From Clostridiales bacterium (GTDB lineage Bacteria > Bacillota > Clostridia > Christensenellales > CAG-138), in the NCBI GenBank assembly GCA_031270585.1, contig JAISXK010000045.1, positions 1 to 15,829 on the forward strand: 15,829 nucleotides of DNA, given 5' to 3'. Positions 7,737-14,008 of this stretch are shown piece after piece; within the stretch, counting starts at the first letter, position 1, and the number at the start of each line of letters is the position of its first letter. Made by a program: the position numbers and the translations under genes. A model generated the notes under the pieces. It saw only the letters and a program-made list of their open reading frames with translations. It made no database searches and was not told the DNA's origin.

Positions 7737-7771
7737 GTAATGACTGCGTAACGCAAACCAAGTTTACTGTG

Positions 7772-7800
7772 TTGACGTTTCCATTACTTTTAAATATACT
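7772..7800 (+). promoter_or_regulatory. Sigma-A promoter of the antitoxin gene
   Basis: TTGACG (7772-7777), 17 nt, TATACT (7795-7800): each box matches consensus at 5 of 6 positions and the spacing is optimal. RNA would start near 7807, giving a leader of about 18 nt that holds the GGAAGGAG ribosome site of the gene at 7825. Confidence 0.8.
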
Positions 7801-7824
7801 ATATGCGGAAGGAGTTGAATAGTT

Positions 7825-8097
7825 ATGGCGACGGCATCGCTGAATATCCGTATTGACGCGGATTTAAAAAAACAGGCGGAAGAAATTTTCAATGAGCTGG
7901 GGCTGACTATGTCCGCCGCGCTCACAGTCTTTTTGCGTCAGGCCGTCCGGTCAAACGGCATCCCCTTTGAAATGCGTCTTGAAACGCCTAATGCCGAAAC
8001 CCTTGCGGCTATAGACGATGTGCGGCTACAGCGCGATTTAAGAGGGCCGTTTAACAGCGTTAAGGAACTCATGGAAGACTTGCATGCTGCCGATTAG
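7825..8097 (+). CDS. RelB/DinJ family ribbon-helix-helix antitoxin, no toxin partner seen
   Basis: 90 aa. The N-terminus ASLNIRIDADLKKQAEEIF followed by LGLTMSAALTVFLRQAV is the RelB/DinJ ribbon-helix-helix DNA-binding domain, and GIPFEMRL is the usual family motif after it. In the family this protein binds and neutralises a YafQ/RelE mRNA interferase encoded next to it and autorepresses the operon. Here no toxin-like frame follows; 426 nt of non-coding sequence separates it from feoA. GGAAGGAG lies about 10 nt before the ATG. The TAG stop sits in the terminal inverted repeat of the downstream element, so the native C-terminus and the toxin may have been displaced by its insertion (inference). 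Confidence 0.88.
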   Translation: MATASLNIRIDADLKKQAEEIFNELGLTMSAALTVFLRQAVRSNGIPFEMRLETPNAETLAAIDDVRLQRDLRGPFNSVKELMEDLHAAD

Positions 8098-8259
8098 GGC
8101 GGGTTTAGAAAACCCCTTCCTGCCATCTGCGGGCGCTTTTTCCGCCTGTCTGTGTCTCTCAAACTCGAAATAGCGCTGCTATTCCTTCGTTTTCGATCCT
8201 TGACAGTCGAAAAAATCGCCTCGCAGCTGTCAGAAATTGTTTTTCAAGCACGCCCTAAT
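8093..8259. mobile_element. Candidate MITE with imperfect terminal inverted repeats
   Basis: The ends ATTAGGGCG (8093-8101) and CGCCCTAAT (8251-8259) are perfect 9-bp inverted repeats, and the match continues imperfectly (16 of the first 21 positions). Inside are nested palindromes: AATAGC-gct-GCTATT (8169-8183) within TCGAAA/TTTCGA (8165-8196), and TGACAG/CTGTCA (8201-8232). There is no coding frame of note. A 167-bp non-coding, palindromic, TIR-bounded sequence fits a miniature inverted-repeat element. If the ends are GGGCG/CGCCC the flanks are TA on both sides, as for TA-targeting transposons. Copy number elsewhere in the genome cannot be seen. Confidence 0.55.
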
Positions 8260-8323
8260 ATAAAAAGTTAAATGCTTTGGGTATTCTTAAAAGAGCTATC
8301 TCCTGATGGAGGGCGCACCAAAA

Positions 8324-8358
8324 AACGGGCATATCGTCACCCTGGCGATATGCCCGTT
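8324..8358. terminator. Strong hairpin, terminator-like
   Basis: Perfect 13-bp arms AACGGGCATATCG and CGATATGCCCGTT with a 9-nt loop. On the minus strand the stem runs into six T, the form of an intrinsic terminator, yet no minus-strand gene lies on its upstream side. On the plus strand the tail is TTCCCTGTTTT, a weaker tract, which could end the antitoxin transcript ahead of feoA. Confidence 0.55.
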
Positions 8359-8478
8359 CCCTGTTTTACGCATCGTCAGCATAGCCACACTCGTTCAACA
8401 ACCCATTTTGCACATAACAACGCCCGTTTGCATATAGTTGTATAGCCGTAAAAACGGCCGCCCCGGCACAACCTTTGG
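8359..8478. other. Non-coding stretch before feoA with small inverted repeats
   Basis: Together with the element and hairpin to its left this completes the 425-nt gap between the antitoxin and feoA. I see short inverted repeats (ACAAC/GTTGT, then GCCGT-aaaa-ACGGC, and GCCGCC pairing with GGCGGC across the TTTGGTTGACG region) but no known riboswitch class, no clear Fur or DtxR box and no convincing gene. It may be the leader or control region of feoAB. Confidence 0.35.
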
Positions 8479-8507
8479 TTGACGCGACCGGCGGCAGTCT
8501 CTATAAA
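8479..8507 (+). promoter_or_regulatory. Promoter-like sequence just before feoA
   Basis: TTGACG (8479-8484), 17 nt, TATAAA (8502-8507) matches sigma-A well. The predicted RNA start near 8514 would fall at the end of the AAGGAAG ribosome site and only about 9 nt before the ATG, so a normal leader is impossible. It is either a chance match or makes an almost leaderless RNA. Confidence 0.3.
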
Positions 8508-8522
8508 AAGGAAGCGGGAACC

Positions 8523-8816
8523 ATGAACCACACACTTTGCCGCGTGCCTGTTGGCGCGACCGCATCGATAAATAGCCTTGCCGCCACCGGCGCGACACGC
8601 AGAAGGCTTTTGGATATAGGCTTTACGCCGGGCGCGCGCGCCACCTGCTTATATGAAGCGCCAGGCGGCGACCCCAGGGCATACGCCTTGCGCGGCGCGG
8701 TTATCGCGCTGCGCAATGAGGACGCCGCGCGGGTAAATACGAACGCCGGCTGTTTTCATGAGAATGCGGCGTCCGGCGCCATCACTCCGGGCAAGGGCGC
8801 GCGGCATGAGGGGTGA
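8523..8816 (+). CDS. feoA: Ferrous iron transport accessory protein FeoA
   Basis: 97 aa SH3-like cytosolic protein that works with FeoB. GATASINSLAATGATRRRLLDIGFTPGARATCL (11-43) is the FeoA core, then YALRGAVIALRNEDAARV (54-71) completes the fold. A tail of about 20 residues after the domain shows no known motif and exists because the frame runs into feoB. AAGGAAG lies about 9 nt before the ATG; an in-frame TTG at 8475 has no advantage. Its TGA overlaps the feoB start by 11 nt, so the two genes form a coupled operon. Confidence 0.93.
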   Translation: MNHTLCRVPVGATASINSLAATGATRRRLLDIGFTPGARATCLYEAPGGDPRAYALRGAVIALRNEDAARVNTNAGCFHENAASGAITPGKGARHEG

Positions 8817-10980
8817 GTATACCGTCGCTTTGGCGGGCAATCCCAACGTGGGCAAAAGCACGGTGTTTAACGCCTTGACGGGCATGCGCCAGCATACCGG
8901 CAACTGGCCCGGCAAAACCGTGAGCAGCGCTCGCGGGCGCTATACCTACGGCGGGCAGGGGTATACGCTGGTAGACCTGCCCGGCGCTTATTCGCTGTTG
9001 GCGCATTCCGCCGAAGAGGAGGTGGCGCGCGATTTTCTGTGCTTCGGCCATGTTGACGCGATTTGCGTGGTTTGCGACGCCACCTGCCTCGAACGCAACC
9101 TGAATTTGGCGTTGCAGGTGCTTGAAATATCCGCCCAGGTGGTGGTGTGCGTTAACCTTATGGACGAGGCGAAAAAAAAGGATATCGTGATAGACCTTAT
9201 TGCGCTGCGGGACGCGCTTGGCGTGCCCGTGGCGGGTGTCAGCGCCAGGGACGGGGTTGGCCTCGCTCAATTGCAGGAGCATATACGCGCCCTTTGCCAA
9301 AGCGCGCGGCGATCCACCCCCGCGCCGCCCGTCACGTACGCCGAACCGGTGGAATATGCGGTATCGCTTTTACGCCCTGCCGTACAAGCGGCTTTGGCCG
9401 CTTCCTTGCCGCATGGCGCTCAGGCCAACCCTTCCGGCGGGGAAACGCGCGCCGTACCGCTCAATGCCCGGTTTATCTCCTTAAAGCTGCTGGAAGGGGG
9501 CTACGCGCCGCAAAGCGGCCTCCCTGATAGCCGGGGCCTAAATATATCCCGTGACAAGACCGTAAAGGATATGCTTGATCACGCCCTGGCGCATCTGCTG
9601 CTCGCGGGGTTTGACGGCGCCACCCTCAAGGACCATATGGTATCCGCCCTGTTTTCACGGGCGGAAGCCATCGCGCAAACCTCCACGCGGTATAAAAACC
9701 CCGCGTACCAGGCGCGCCAGATCAGGCTTGACCGCATACTGACCGGCAGGCGTACCGGCGTACCCATCATGCTGCTGCTGCTCGCGATCGTGTTTTATAT
9801 CACGATCGAGGGCGCGAACATCCCTTCGCAATGGCTGCAAAGCGGCCTATTTTGGGTGGAGGAGCGGCTTACGGCATGGTTTATGGCCCTGGGGGCGCCG
9901 GCGTGGCTGCATGGCGCGCTCGTGCAGGGGGCATACCGGGTCCTGGCGTGGGTCGTATCGGTGATGCTGCCGCCCATGCTCATATTCTTCCCGCTGTTTA
10001 CGCTGCTGGAGGATCTCGGATACCTGCCGCGGGTGGCCTTTAATCTGGACCGCCGCTTTCGCCGCGCGGGCGCCTGCGGCAAACAGGCGCTCACCATGTG
10101 TATGGGCTTTGGCTGCAACGCGGCGGGCATTATGGGCTGCCGCGTCATCGACAGCCCGCGCGAAAGATTGATCGCCATACTGACCAATAATTTTGTGCCG
10201 TGCAACGGGCGCTTCCCCATACTGATTTCCATCATAGGCATGTTCTTTGCCGGCACGGGCGCCACCGGCACGGGTGCTGCCGGCACGGGTGCTGCCGGCA
10301 CGGGCGCTGCGGCGCTTTGGGCGCTGCTGCTGACGGCGGCAATCGCGCTGGGGGTGGGTGCGACGTTTCTCGCTTCAAGCCTGCTATCAAAAACCGTGCT
10401 CAAGGGCCGGCCTTCCGCCTTTACTCTCGAACTGCCGCCCTGCCGCAAGCCGCAAATCGGCAAGGTGATCGTGCGCGCGGTAATGGATCGCGCGGCTTTT
10501 GTGCTGGGCCGCGCGGCGGCAATCGCGCTGCCTATGGGAATTTTTATCTGGCTGGCCGCCAATATGGAATTTGGCGGGGCTACGGTTCTGCGGCATATGA
10601 CGGGGTTTTTAGACCCGTTTGCAAGGGTGTTTGGGCTGGACGGCGTCATATTGACGGCCTTTATACTGGGCCTGCCCGCCAACGAGATCGTGATGCCGCT
10701 CATCGTGATGGCCTATATGGCCGAGGGGAGCCTGATTGAGCCGGCGTCGCCCGGCGCGCTGAAGGCCCTGCTTGTACAGAACGGCTGGACGTGGACGACC
10801 GCCCTGTGCACCATGCTGTTTTCCTTGATGCACTGGCCATGCTCCACCGCGCTGCTGACGATTAAAAAAGAAACCCAAAGTGTGAAATGGGCATTCACGG
10901 CTTTTCTGCTGCCCACCCTTTTTGGGCTAAGCTGCTGCTTTTTCGCGGCAAGCGCCGCCCGCCTGCTGGCGGGGCTGTAA
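8806..10980 (+). CDS. feoB: Ferrous iron transporter FeoB
   Basis: Membrane Fe(II) transporter with an N-terminal G domain, 724 aa. G motifs: GNPNVGKS (11-18), DLPG (57-60), NLMD (117-120) and SARDG (146-150). A linker (about 165-310) leads to the membrane part: the first gate has MGFGCNAAGIMGC (433 on) and TNNFVPCNGRFP (460 on), the clostridial form of the motif with NNFVPCNGR, and the second gate has GLPANEIVMPLIVMAYM near 623-639. Between them lies a Gly/Ala/Thr repeat (about 482-501) encoded by 15-bp tandem DNA repeats. The ATG at 8806 is used because the GTPase begins directly after it; an upstream in-frame ATG at 8758 would add 16 basic residues inside feoA. No small feoC gene follows. 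Confidence 0.95.
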   Translation: MRGEYTVALAGNPNVGKSTVFNALTGMRQHTGNWPGKTVSSARGRYTYGGQGYTLVDLPGAYSLLAHSAEEEVARDFLCFGHVDAICVVCDATCLERNLNLALQVLEISAQVVVCVNLMDEAKKKDIVIDLIALRDALGVPVAGVSARDGVGLAQLQEHIRALCQSARRSTPAPPVTYAEPVEYAVSLLRPAVQAALAASLPHGAQANPSGGETRAVPLNARFISLKLLEGGYAPQSGLPDSRGLNISRDKTVKDMLDHALAHLLLAGFDGATLKDHMVSALFSRAEAIAQTSTRYKNPAYQARQIRLDRILTGRRTGVPIMLLLLAIVFYITIEGANIPSQWLQSGLFWVEERLTAWFMALGAPAWLHGALVQGAYRVLAWVVSVMLPPMLIFFPLFTLLEDLGYLPRVAFNLDRRFRRAGACGKQALTMCMGFGCNAAGIMGCRVIDSPRERLIAILTNNFVPCNGRFPILISIIGMFFAGTGATGTGAAGTGAAGTGAAALWALLLTAAIALGVGATFLASSLLSKTVLKGRPSAFTLELPPCRKPQIGKVIVRAVMDRAAFVLGRAAAIALPMGIFIWLAANMEFGGATVLRHMTGFLDPFARVFGLDGVILTAFILGLPANEIVMPLIVMAYMAEGSLIEPASPGALKALLVQNGWTWTTALCTMLFSLMHWPCSTALLTIKKETQSVKWAFTAFLLPTLFGLSCCFFAASAARLLAGL
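10250..10309 (+). repeat. 15-bp in-frame tandem repeat inside feoB
   Basis: Four consecutive copies of CCGGCACGGGYGCYR: two identical copies (10265-10279, 10280-10294) flanked by one variant on each side. They encode the Gly-Thr-Gly-Ala-Thr/Ala pentad four times in a loop or helix start between gate-domain membrane helices. Units are multiples of three, so copy-number change would keep the frame. Confidence 0.9.
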
Positions 10981-11018
10981 GCTTACTGCCCTTACAAAAA
11001 AGCGCGTAAAGGCGCATA

Positions 11019-11049
11019 CGATCACGCCCGAAAATGATCGAGTTTTTTT
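11019..11049 (+). terminator. Probable terminator of feoAB
   Basis: CGATCA and TGATCG form a 6-bp stem with a 10-nt loop, followed by AG and seven T (11043-11049). It begins 38 nt after the feoB stop. The short stem makes it a moderate candidate. Confidence 0.6.
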
Positions 11050-11057
11050 GAAAACCG

Positions 11058-11066
11058 TGATATACT
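11058..11066 (+). promoter_or_regulatory. Extended -10 promoter candidate for ogt
   Basis: TGATATACT has the TGn extension and a -10 with 5 of 6 consensus bases. No good -35 is seen, as that position falls on the feoB terminator. RNA would begin near 11073, leaving a leader of about 27 nt that carries AAGGAG. Confidence 0.5.
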
Positions 11067-11099
11067 TAAGGCGCAGTATCATGAAAAAGGAGCAACGCC

Positions 11100-11645
11100 A
11101 TGTATTACGCGACGACATACGCTTCGCCCATCGGGCCGCTTACCCTTGCATGCGACAGCGGCGGCGAAGCCCTTACCGGGCTCTTTTTGGAGAGGCAAAA
11201 ATACCGCGCGGAAACCATGCCAGGCGCTATGGCGCAAAAGGACGATCTACCCATATTCAACGCCGCAAAAAAATGGCTGGACGCGTACTTCGCGCGTAAA
11301 AACCCCGCCATATCGGAATTGGCGCTTGATCCCGCCGGCGGCGAATTTCGCCGGGCGGTGTGGCGTTTGCTATGCGAAATCCCCTACGGGCACGTGCGCA
11401 CCTATGGCGATATCGCAAAAAGTATAGCGGCACAACTGCATAAAACGAGCATGTCAAGCCAGGCCGTGGGCGGGGCGGTGGGACACAATCCCATATCCAT
11501 TATCATCCCCTGCCACCGTGTCGTGGGGGCAAACGGCAATCTCACGGGGTATGCCTCCGGCATAGGCATCAAAATCAAGCTGCTGCATCTGGAGGGCGTG
11601 GATATGTCGAAGATGTTTGTGCCAACAAAGGGCAAAGCGCTTTAG
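11100..11645 (+). CDS. ogt: Methylated-DNA--[protein]-cysteine S-methyltransferase
   Basis: Suicide DNA-repair protein that moves the methyl group of O6-methylguanine to its own cysteine. 181 aa, of the Ogt/single-domain MGMT type. The active site is IIPCHRVVG with Cys138, preceded by VGGAVGHNP (123-131) and followed by GNLTGYA (146-152). The DNA-binding part contains FRRAVWRLLCEIPYGHVRTY (83-102), including the conserved IPYG turn. The ATG follows AAGGAG by 7 nt. It stands alone between the feoAB terminator and another hairpin, so it is probably monocistronic. Confidence 0.95.
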   Translation: MYYATTYASPIGPLTLACDSGGEALTGLFLERQKYRAETMPGAMAQKDDLPIFNAAKKWLDAYFARKNPAISELALDPAGGEFRRAVWRLLCEIPYGHVRTYGDIAKSIAAQLHKTSMSSQAVGGAVGHNPISIIIPCHRVVGANGNLTGYASGIGIKIKLLHLEGVDMSKMFVPTKGKAL

Positions 11646-11661
11646 GCGTCGCGAGTATTTA

Positions 11662-11684
11662 AAAAAGCCGCAAGGCCGCTTTTT
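11662..11684 (+). terminator. Terminator after ogt
   Basis: AAAAAGC and GCTTTTT arms enclose a small inner GC pair region. A competing fold pairs AGCCGCAA with TTGCGGCT 13 nt downstream. It starts 17 nt after the ogt stop, and the T5 tract supports termination. Confidence 0.65.
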
Positions 11685-11763
11685 GTTTGCGGCTACGCTG
11701 CGGCCGGCAAAACGCCCATTCAAGTTTATACGAAAATCCGTTGAAACAGGAGGCCGGGGAAAG

Positions 11764-12006
11764 ATGTGCGAAAAACAGAAAACCGAAGAATTTAAAATCA
11801 ACAGTGAAGAATTGATAGCAAAACTCAAGGCGATCATCAAGGAAGGCAACGCGAAAAAGGTTACGATTAAGGGCAAGGACGACAATGAAATTTTAAGCTT
11901 TCCTCTGACGGTAGGCGTGGTGGGCATTGCGCTGGCCCCGGTTTTCGCGGCGGCGGCGACGATTGCCGCTTTGGCGACCGAGTGCAGCATTGTTATCGAG
12001 CGTTAA
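11764..12006 (+). CDS. DUF4342-like small membrane protein
   Basis: 80 aa. The N-terminal half is charged and helical (MCEKQKTEEFKINSEELIAK, then LKAIIKEGNAKKVTIKG); this is followed by the pattern EILSFPLTVGVVG and one hydrophobic segment (about 48-72), ending CSIVIER. This layout, with EELIAKLKAIIKEGNAKKVTI leading into a PLTVG hydrophobic stretch, resembles the DUF4342 family, whose function is not known. CAGGAGG lies about 10 nt before the ATG. The upstream gap has the ogt terminator, and no clear promoter was recognised. Confidence 0.75.
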   Translation: MCEKQKTEEFKINSEELIAKLKAIIKEGNAKKVTIKGKDDNEILSFPLTVGVVGIALAPVFAAAATIAALATECSIVIER

Positions 12007-12030
12007 ACCGGCATACCCCGCATATAAAAA

Positions 12031-12080
12031 CCGGGGCCGTAAGCGATACGCGCTTTTTACGCTTATCGATACGGCCCCGG
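12031..12080. terminator. Long hairpin between convergent genes
   Basis: CCGGGGCCGTA and TACGGCCCCGG pair perfectly (11 bp), and inside CGATA pairs with TATCG. It lies between the plus-strand DUF4342 gene and the minus-strand rubrerythrin gene. No T tract follows on the plus strand, and on the minus strand it is followed by TTTTTATATGC, so it best serves the minus-strand transcript and may block both. Confidence 0.6.
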
Positions 12081-12133
12081 ATTACGCCCGGGCATAAAAC
12101 CGTCAGGCAATGTCTTTCGCGGGGTCTTTCATT

Positions 12134-12676
12134 TTAGAAATAACGCTTCAACAGGCCCTTAAAGCCGCACCCATGCCGCGCTTCATCGCGCGCCATTTCA
12201 TGCACGGTATCATGTATCGCGTCGTACCCAAGCTCTTTGGCGCGCTTGGCTAAATCCGTTTTGCCGCCGCACGCGCCATGCTCCGCCTGGGCGCGCATCT
12301 CCAAATTCTTTTTGGTGCTGTCGGTAACAACTTCGCCCAGCAATTCCGCGAAGCGGGCCGCATGATCGGCCTCTTCATACGCGTAGCGGCGAAACGCCGC
12401 AGCTACCTCCGGGTACCCTTCGCGATCCGCCACGCGGCTCATCGCAAGATACATGCCCACCTCCGCGCACTCACCGTTGAAGTTCATCACCAAGCCGTCC
12501 CAAACTTCCTTATCAACACCTTTGGCGACGCCTACGACATGTTCCGCCGCGTAACCGCAATCGGCCGGCTGCTCTTTAAATTTTGAAGCCTGCGCCTTGC
12601 ATTGCGGACAAGATTCGGGCGGCGCCGCGCCCTCGTGAACAAAACCGCAAACCGTGCATACAAACCTTTTCATCAT
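12134..12676 (-). CDS. Rubrerythrin, reverse type (rubredoxin domain first)
   Basis: 180 aa non-haem diiron protein that reduces hydrogen peroxide in anaerobes. The rubredoxin-like iron site is at the N-terminus (CTVC at 7-10, CPQC at 23-26), opposite to classical rubrerythrin. The ferritin-like four-helix domain follows, with iron ligands in NGECAEVGMYL (67-77), YEEADHAARF (100-109) and HEMARDEARHG (159-169). The start ATG 12676 has AAGGAGG about 7 nt upstream; a second ATG directly follows. It lies 81 nt downstream of the perR-like gene on the same strand, so co-transcription and peroxide control are likely. Confidence 0.93.
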   Translation of the reverse strand: MMKRFVCTVCGFVHEGAAPPESCPQCKAQASKFKEQPADCGYAAEHVVGVAKGVDKEVWDGLVMNFNGECAEVGMYLAMSRVADREGYPEVAAAFRRYAYEEADHAARFAELLGEVVTDSTKKNLEMRAQAEHGACGGKTDLAKRAKELGYDAIHDTVHEMARDEARHGCGFKGLLKRYF

Positions 12677-12719
12677 ACCTTTACCTCCTTACACACTTTC
12701 AAGCATTTGTTTTATTTCG

Positions 12720-12745
12720 CAGCCGCAGCACTATACGCGCGGCTG
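12720..12745 (-). other. GC-rich hairpin between perR and rubrerythrin
   Basis: CAGCCGC and GCGGCTG form perfect 7-bp arms with a 12-nt loop. No T tract follows in the direction of transcription, so it is not a typical terminator. It could be an RNA-processing or stability element in a perR-rubrerythrin mRNA, or part of an operator. The minus-strand TATAGT in its loop is a weak -10 without a -35. Confidence 0.4.
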
Positions 12746-12757
12746 TTGTTTGCCTTT

Positions 12758-13144
12758 CTATACTTTATATAAACCATAACAATCTTTACATAAACCGCGG
12801 TATACGGCTAACCTGAAATCGATCTCGTGCCCTTCGCCGCTTAGCGCGCGCGCGCGCCCCTTTTCGATGGCCAGATCATAAACGCGCTTACAGCGCGCGC
12901 ATATAAAGTGCGGGTGTGGTTCTACCGTACCATCAAAGCGTTCTTCGCCATCGACCACGCCAAGGGACGCTACCAACCCATCATCCTTCAACTGGCTCAT
13001 ATTGCGGTATACCGTGGAAAGCGATATCTCGGGGACGACAGGCTTTATCCGCTCGTACACCCACTGCGCGGAGGGGTGGGTTTGGGTGGACTGCACCGCA
13101 TATAGTATTTGATCCCTCTTTTTACTGTGTTTGCGCCGCGTCAT
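12758..13144 (-). CDS. perR: Fur-family regulator, PerR-like peroxide sensor
   Basis: 128 aa. The winged helix contains HPSAQWVYERIKPVVPEISL and STVYRNMSQL. The regulatory site shows His23, Asp71 (RFD), His77 and His79 (PHPHF) and Asp90 after the first CxxC; these match the five PerR ligands of B. subtilis (His37, Asp85, His91, His93, Asp104). Asp90 is telling, since Fur has Glu there. The structural zinc site is Cys82/Cys85 with Cys119/Cys122. Iron-catalysed oxidation of the His ligands releases DNA in PerR. AAAGG lies about 6 nt before the ATG. A rubrerythrin gene follows, and Fur/PerR-like boxes overlap its promoter, which suggests autoregulation. Fur or Zur remain less likely alternatives. 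Confidence 0.87.
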   Translation of the reverse strand: MTRRKHSKKRDQILYAVQSTQTHPSAQWVYERIKPVVPEISLSTVYRNMSQLKDDGLVASLGVVDGEERFDGTVEPHPHFICARCKRVYDLAIEKGRARALSGEGHEIDFRLAVYRGLCKDCYGLYKV

Positions 13145-13160
13145 GACTGCCTTTCTATAA

Positions 13161-13190
13161 CGATAATAATTATTATATTTATTATTATAA
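13161..13190. promoter_or_regulatory. Two abutting Fur/PerR-type boxes
   Basis: CGATAATAATTATTA (13161-13175) matches the Fur 7-1-7 box TGATAATnATTATCA at 12 of 14 positions and the PerR box TTATAATnATTATAA at 11. Next to it on the minus strand TTATAATAATAAATA (13190-13176) matches the PerR box at 11 of 14 and overlaps the -10. The placement over the -10 and RNA start is that of a repressor site. Confidence 0.65.
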
Positions 13191-13211
13191 TTCTTTTTTC
13201 TCCCCTGTCAA
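13184..13211 (-). promoter_or_regulatory. Consensus sigma-A promoter of perR
   Basis: On the minus strand a perfect TTGACA (13206-13211) and a perfect TATAAT (13184-13189) are separated by 16 nt. RNA would start near 13177, about 33 nt before the perR ATG. So strong a promoter in front of a regulator gene is consistent with tight repression by the overlapping boxes. Confidence 0.85.
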
Positions 13212-13267
13212 CTGTTTTTTTTAAAAATGGCCCCCGGTTTGTCGCGCGTTTGTTGAGACGCAAAAAG

Positions 13268-13313
13268 CCCGGCCGAAGTTAAAGCGCGCATATGCGCTTT
13301 AACTTCGGTCGGG
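13268..13313 (-). terminator. Terminator of the cytidylate kinase-like gene
   Basis: A 20-bp stem (13268-13287 with 13294-13313, one G-T pair) closes on a 6-nt loop; on the minus strand GCTTTTTG follows. It starts 20 nt after the kinase-like stop codon. Confidence 0.9.
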
Positions 13314-13333
13314 CCGGTTCCTCCATACCGCTT

Positions 13334-13903
13334 TTACAGCAGCGCCATCATGGCGGCCACAACCCTGTCAACCCCCAGGCTGCTGTTGATACAGATATCG
13401 TAGTGATCGCATTTGCCCCATTCGCCCGCCGTGAAATGGCTATAATAAGAGGCGCGCGCCCTATCGTTTTTCGCGACCATCATACGCGCCGCATCGAGCG
13501 ACTCGCCGTATTCCTCGCGGGCGCGCCAAACGCGGTCTTCCAAAGGCGCGTATAAAAACACATGCAGGCAGTTTTTATGATCCCGCAAAACATAATCGGC
13601 GCACCGCCCCAATATAATGCAGGGGCCCTCCGAAGCCAGACGCCTGATAATCGCGGATTGGGCGACGAATACCTGATCCGGCACGGGCAGGTTTTTGCTG
13701 TTTACATACAGGTTATACAGAAGGCTGGGCGTTTTTTTCTGCTCGGTTTCTTCGATGTATGTTTCGGAAAGGCCGGTCTCCTTTGCGGCCAGTTCGATCA
13801 ATTGCCTGTCGTAATAGGGTATCCTCAGCGTATCGGCAAGCTTTTGCGCGATCACCCTTCCCCCGGAAGCATATTCTCTTGCAATCGTGATAATGCTGTC
13901 CAT
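13334..13903 (-). CDS. Cytidylate kinase-like family protein
   Basis: 189 aa. The N-terminus SIITIAREYASGGRVIAQKLAD followed by IPYYDRQLIELAAKETGLSE is the pattern of the cytidylate-kinase-like family (Cytidylate_kin2) common in Clostridia, where GSGGR/ASGGR stands in place of a classical P-loop. Later it shows GPCIILGRCADYVLRD and a typical HVFLYAPLEDRVWR segment. It differs from true Cmk, and its substrate is not established. ATG 13903 fits homologue starts, but AGGAGG lies 12 nt away; the in-frame TTG at 13909 has better spacing (6 nt) and would add two residues. It is monocistronic, with its own promoter and terminator. Confidence 0.88.
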   Translation of the reverse strand: MDSIITIAREYASGGRVIAQKLADTLRIPYYDRQLIELAAKETGLSETYIEETEQKKTPSLLYNLYVNSKNLPVPDQVFVAQSAIIRRLASEGPCIILGRCADYVLRDHKNCLHVFLYAPLEDRVWRAREEYGESLDAARMMVAKNDRARASYYSHFTAGEWGKCDHYDICINSSLGVDRVVAAMMALL

Positions 13904-13960
13904 TTCCAACTACGACCTCCTATGCGCGCGGATTGATGTGTTTTGGGCGCTATATGGCTT

Positions 13961-13989
13961 AGTATAGCAGAAAACGGCCGGCCTTTCCA
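13961..13989 (-). promoter_or_regulatory. Promoter of the cytidylate kinase-like gene
   Basis: TATACT (13961-13966, minus strand) preceded by TGC (extended -10), with TGGAAA (13984-13989) 17 nt upstream, 4 of 6 to consensus. RNA would start near 13954, about 50 nt before the gene. Confidence 0.6.
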
Positions 13990-14008
13990 GTATAAAGGCT
14001 GCCGCTTA

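Noticed and set aside
8272..8445. 57-codon plus-strand frame that might be a toxin remnant after the antitoxin
   Set aside because: No ribosome site, it reads through the 13-bp hairpin, and the translation shows no YafQ/RelE features.
7740..8522. Possible complete toxin-antitoxin operon
   Set aside because: Only the antitoxin half is present; no toxin-like frame was found on either strand.
8395..8598. Minus-strand frame of 67 codons across the feoA start
   Set aside because: Arg-rich translation, no ribosome site, overlaps feoA; the hairpin at 8324 with a minus-strand T tract is not enough to support a gene.
9795..10703. Open frame of 302 codons opposite feoB
   Set aside because: Low-complexity Ser/Pro/Ala translation mirroring the repeat and codon bias of feoB; no independent support.
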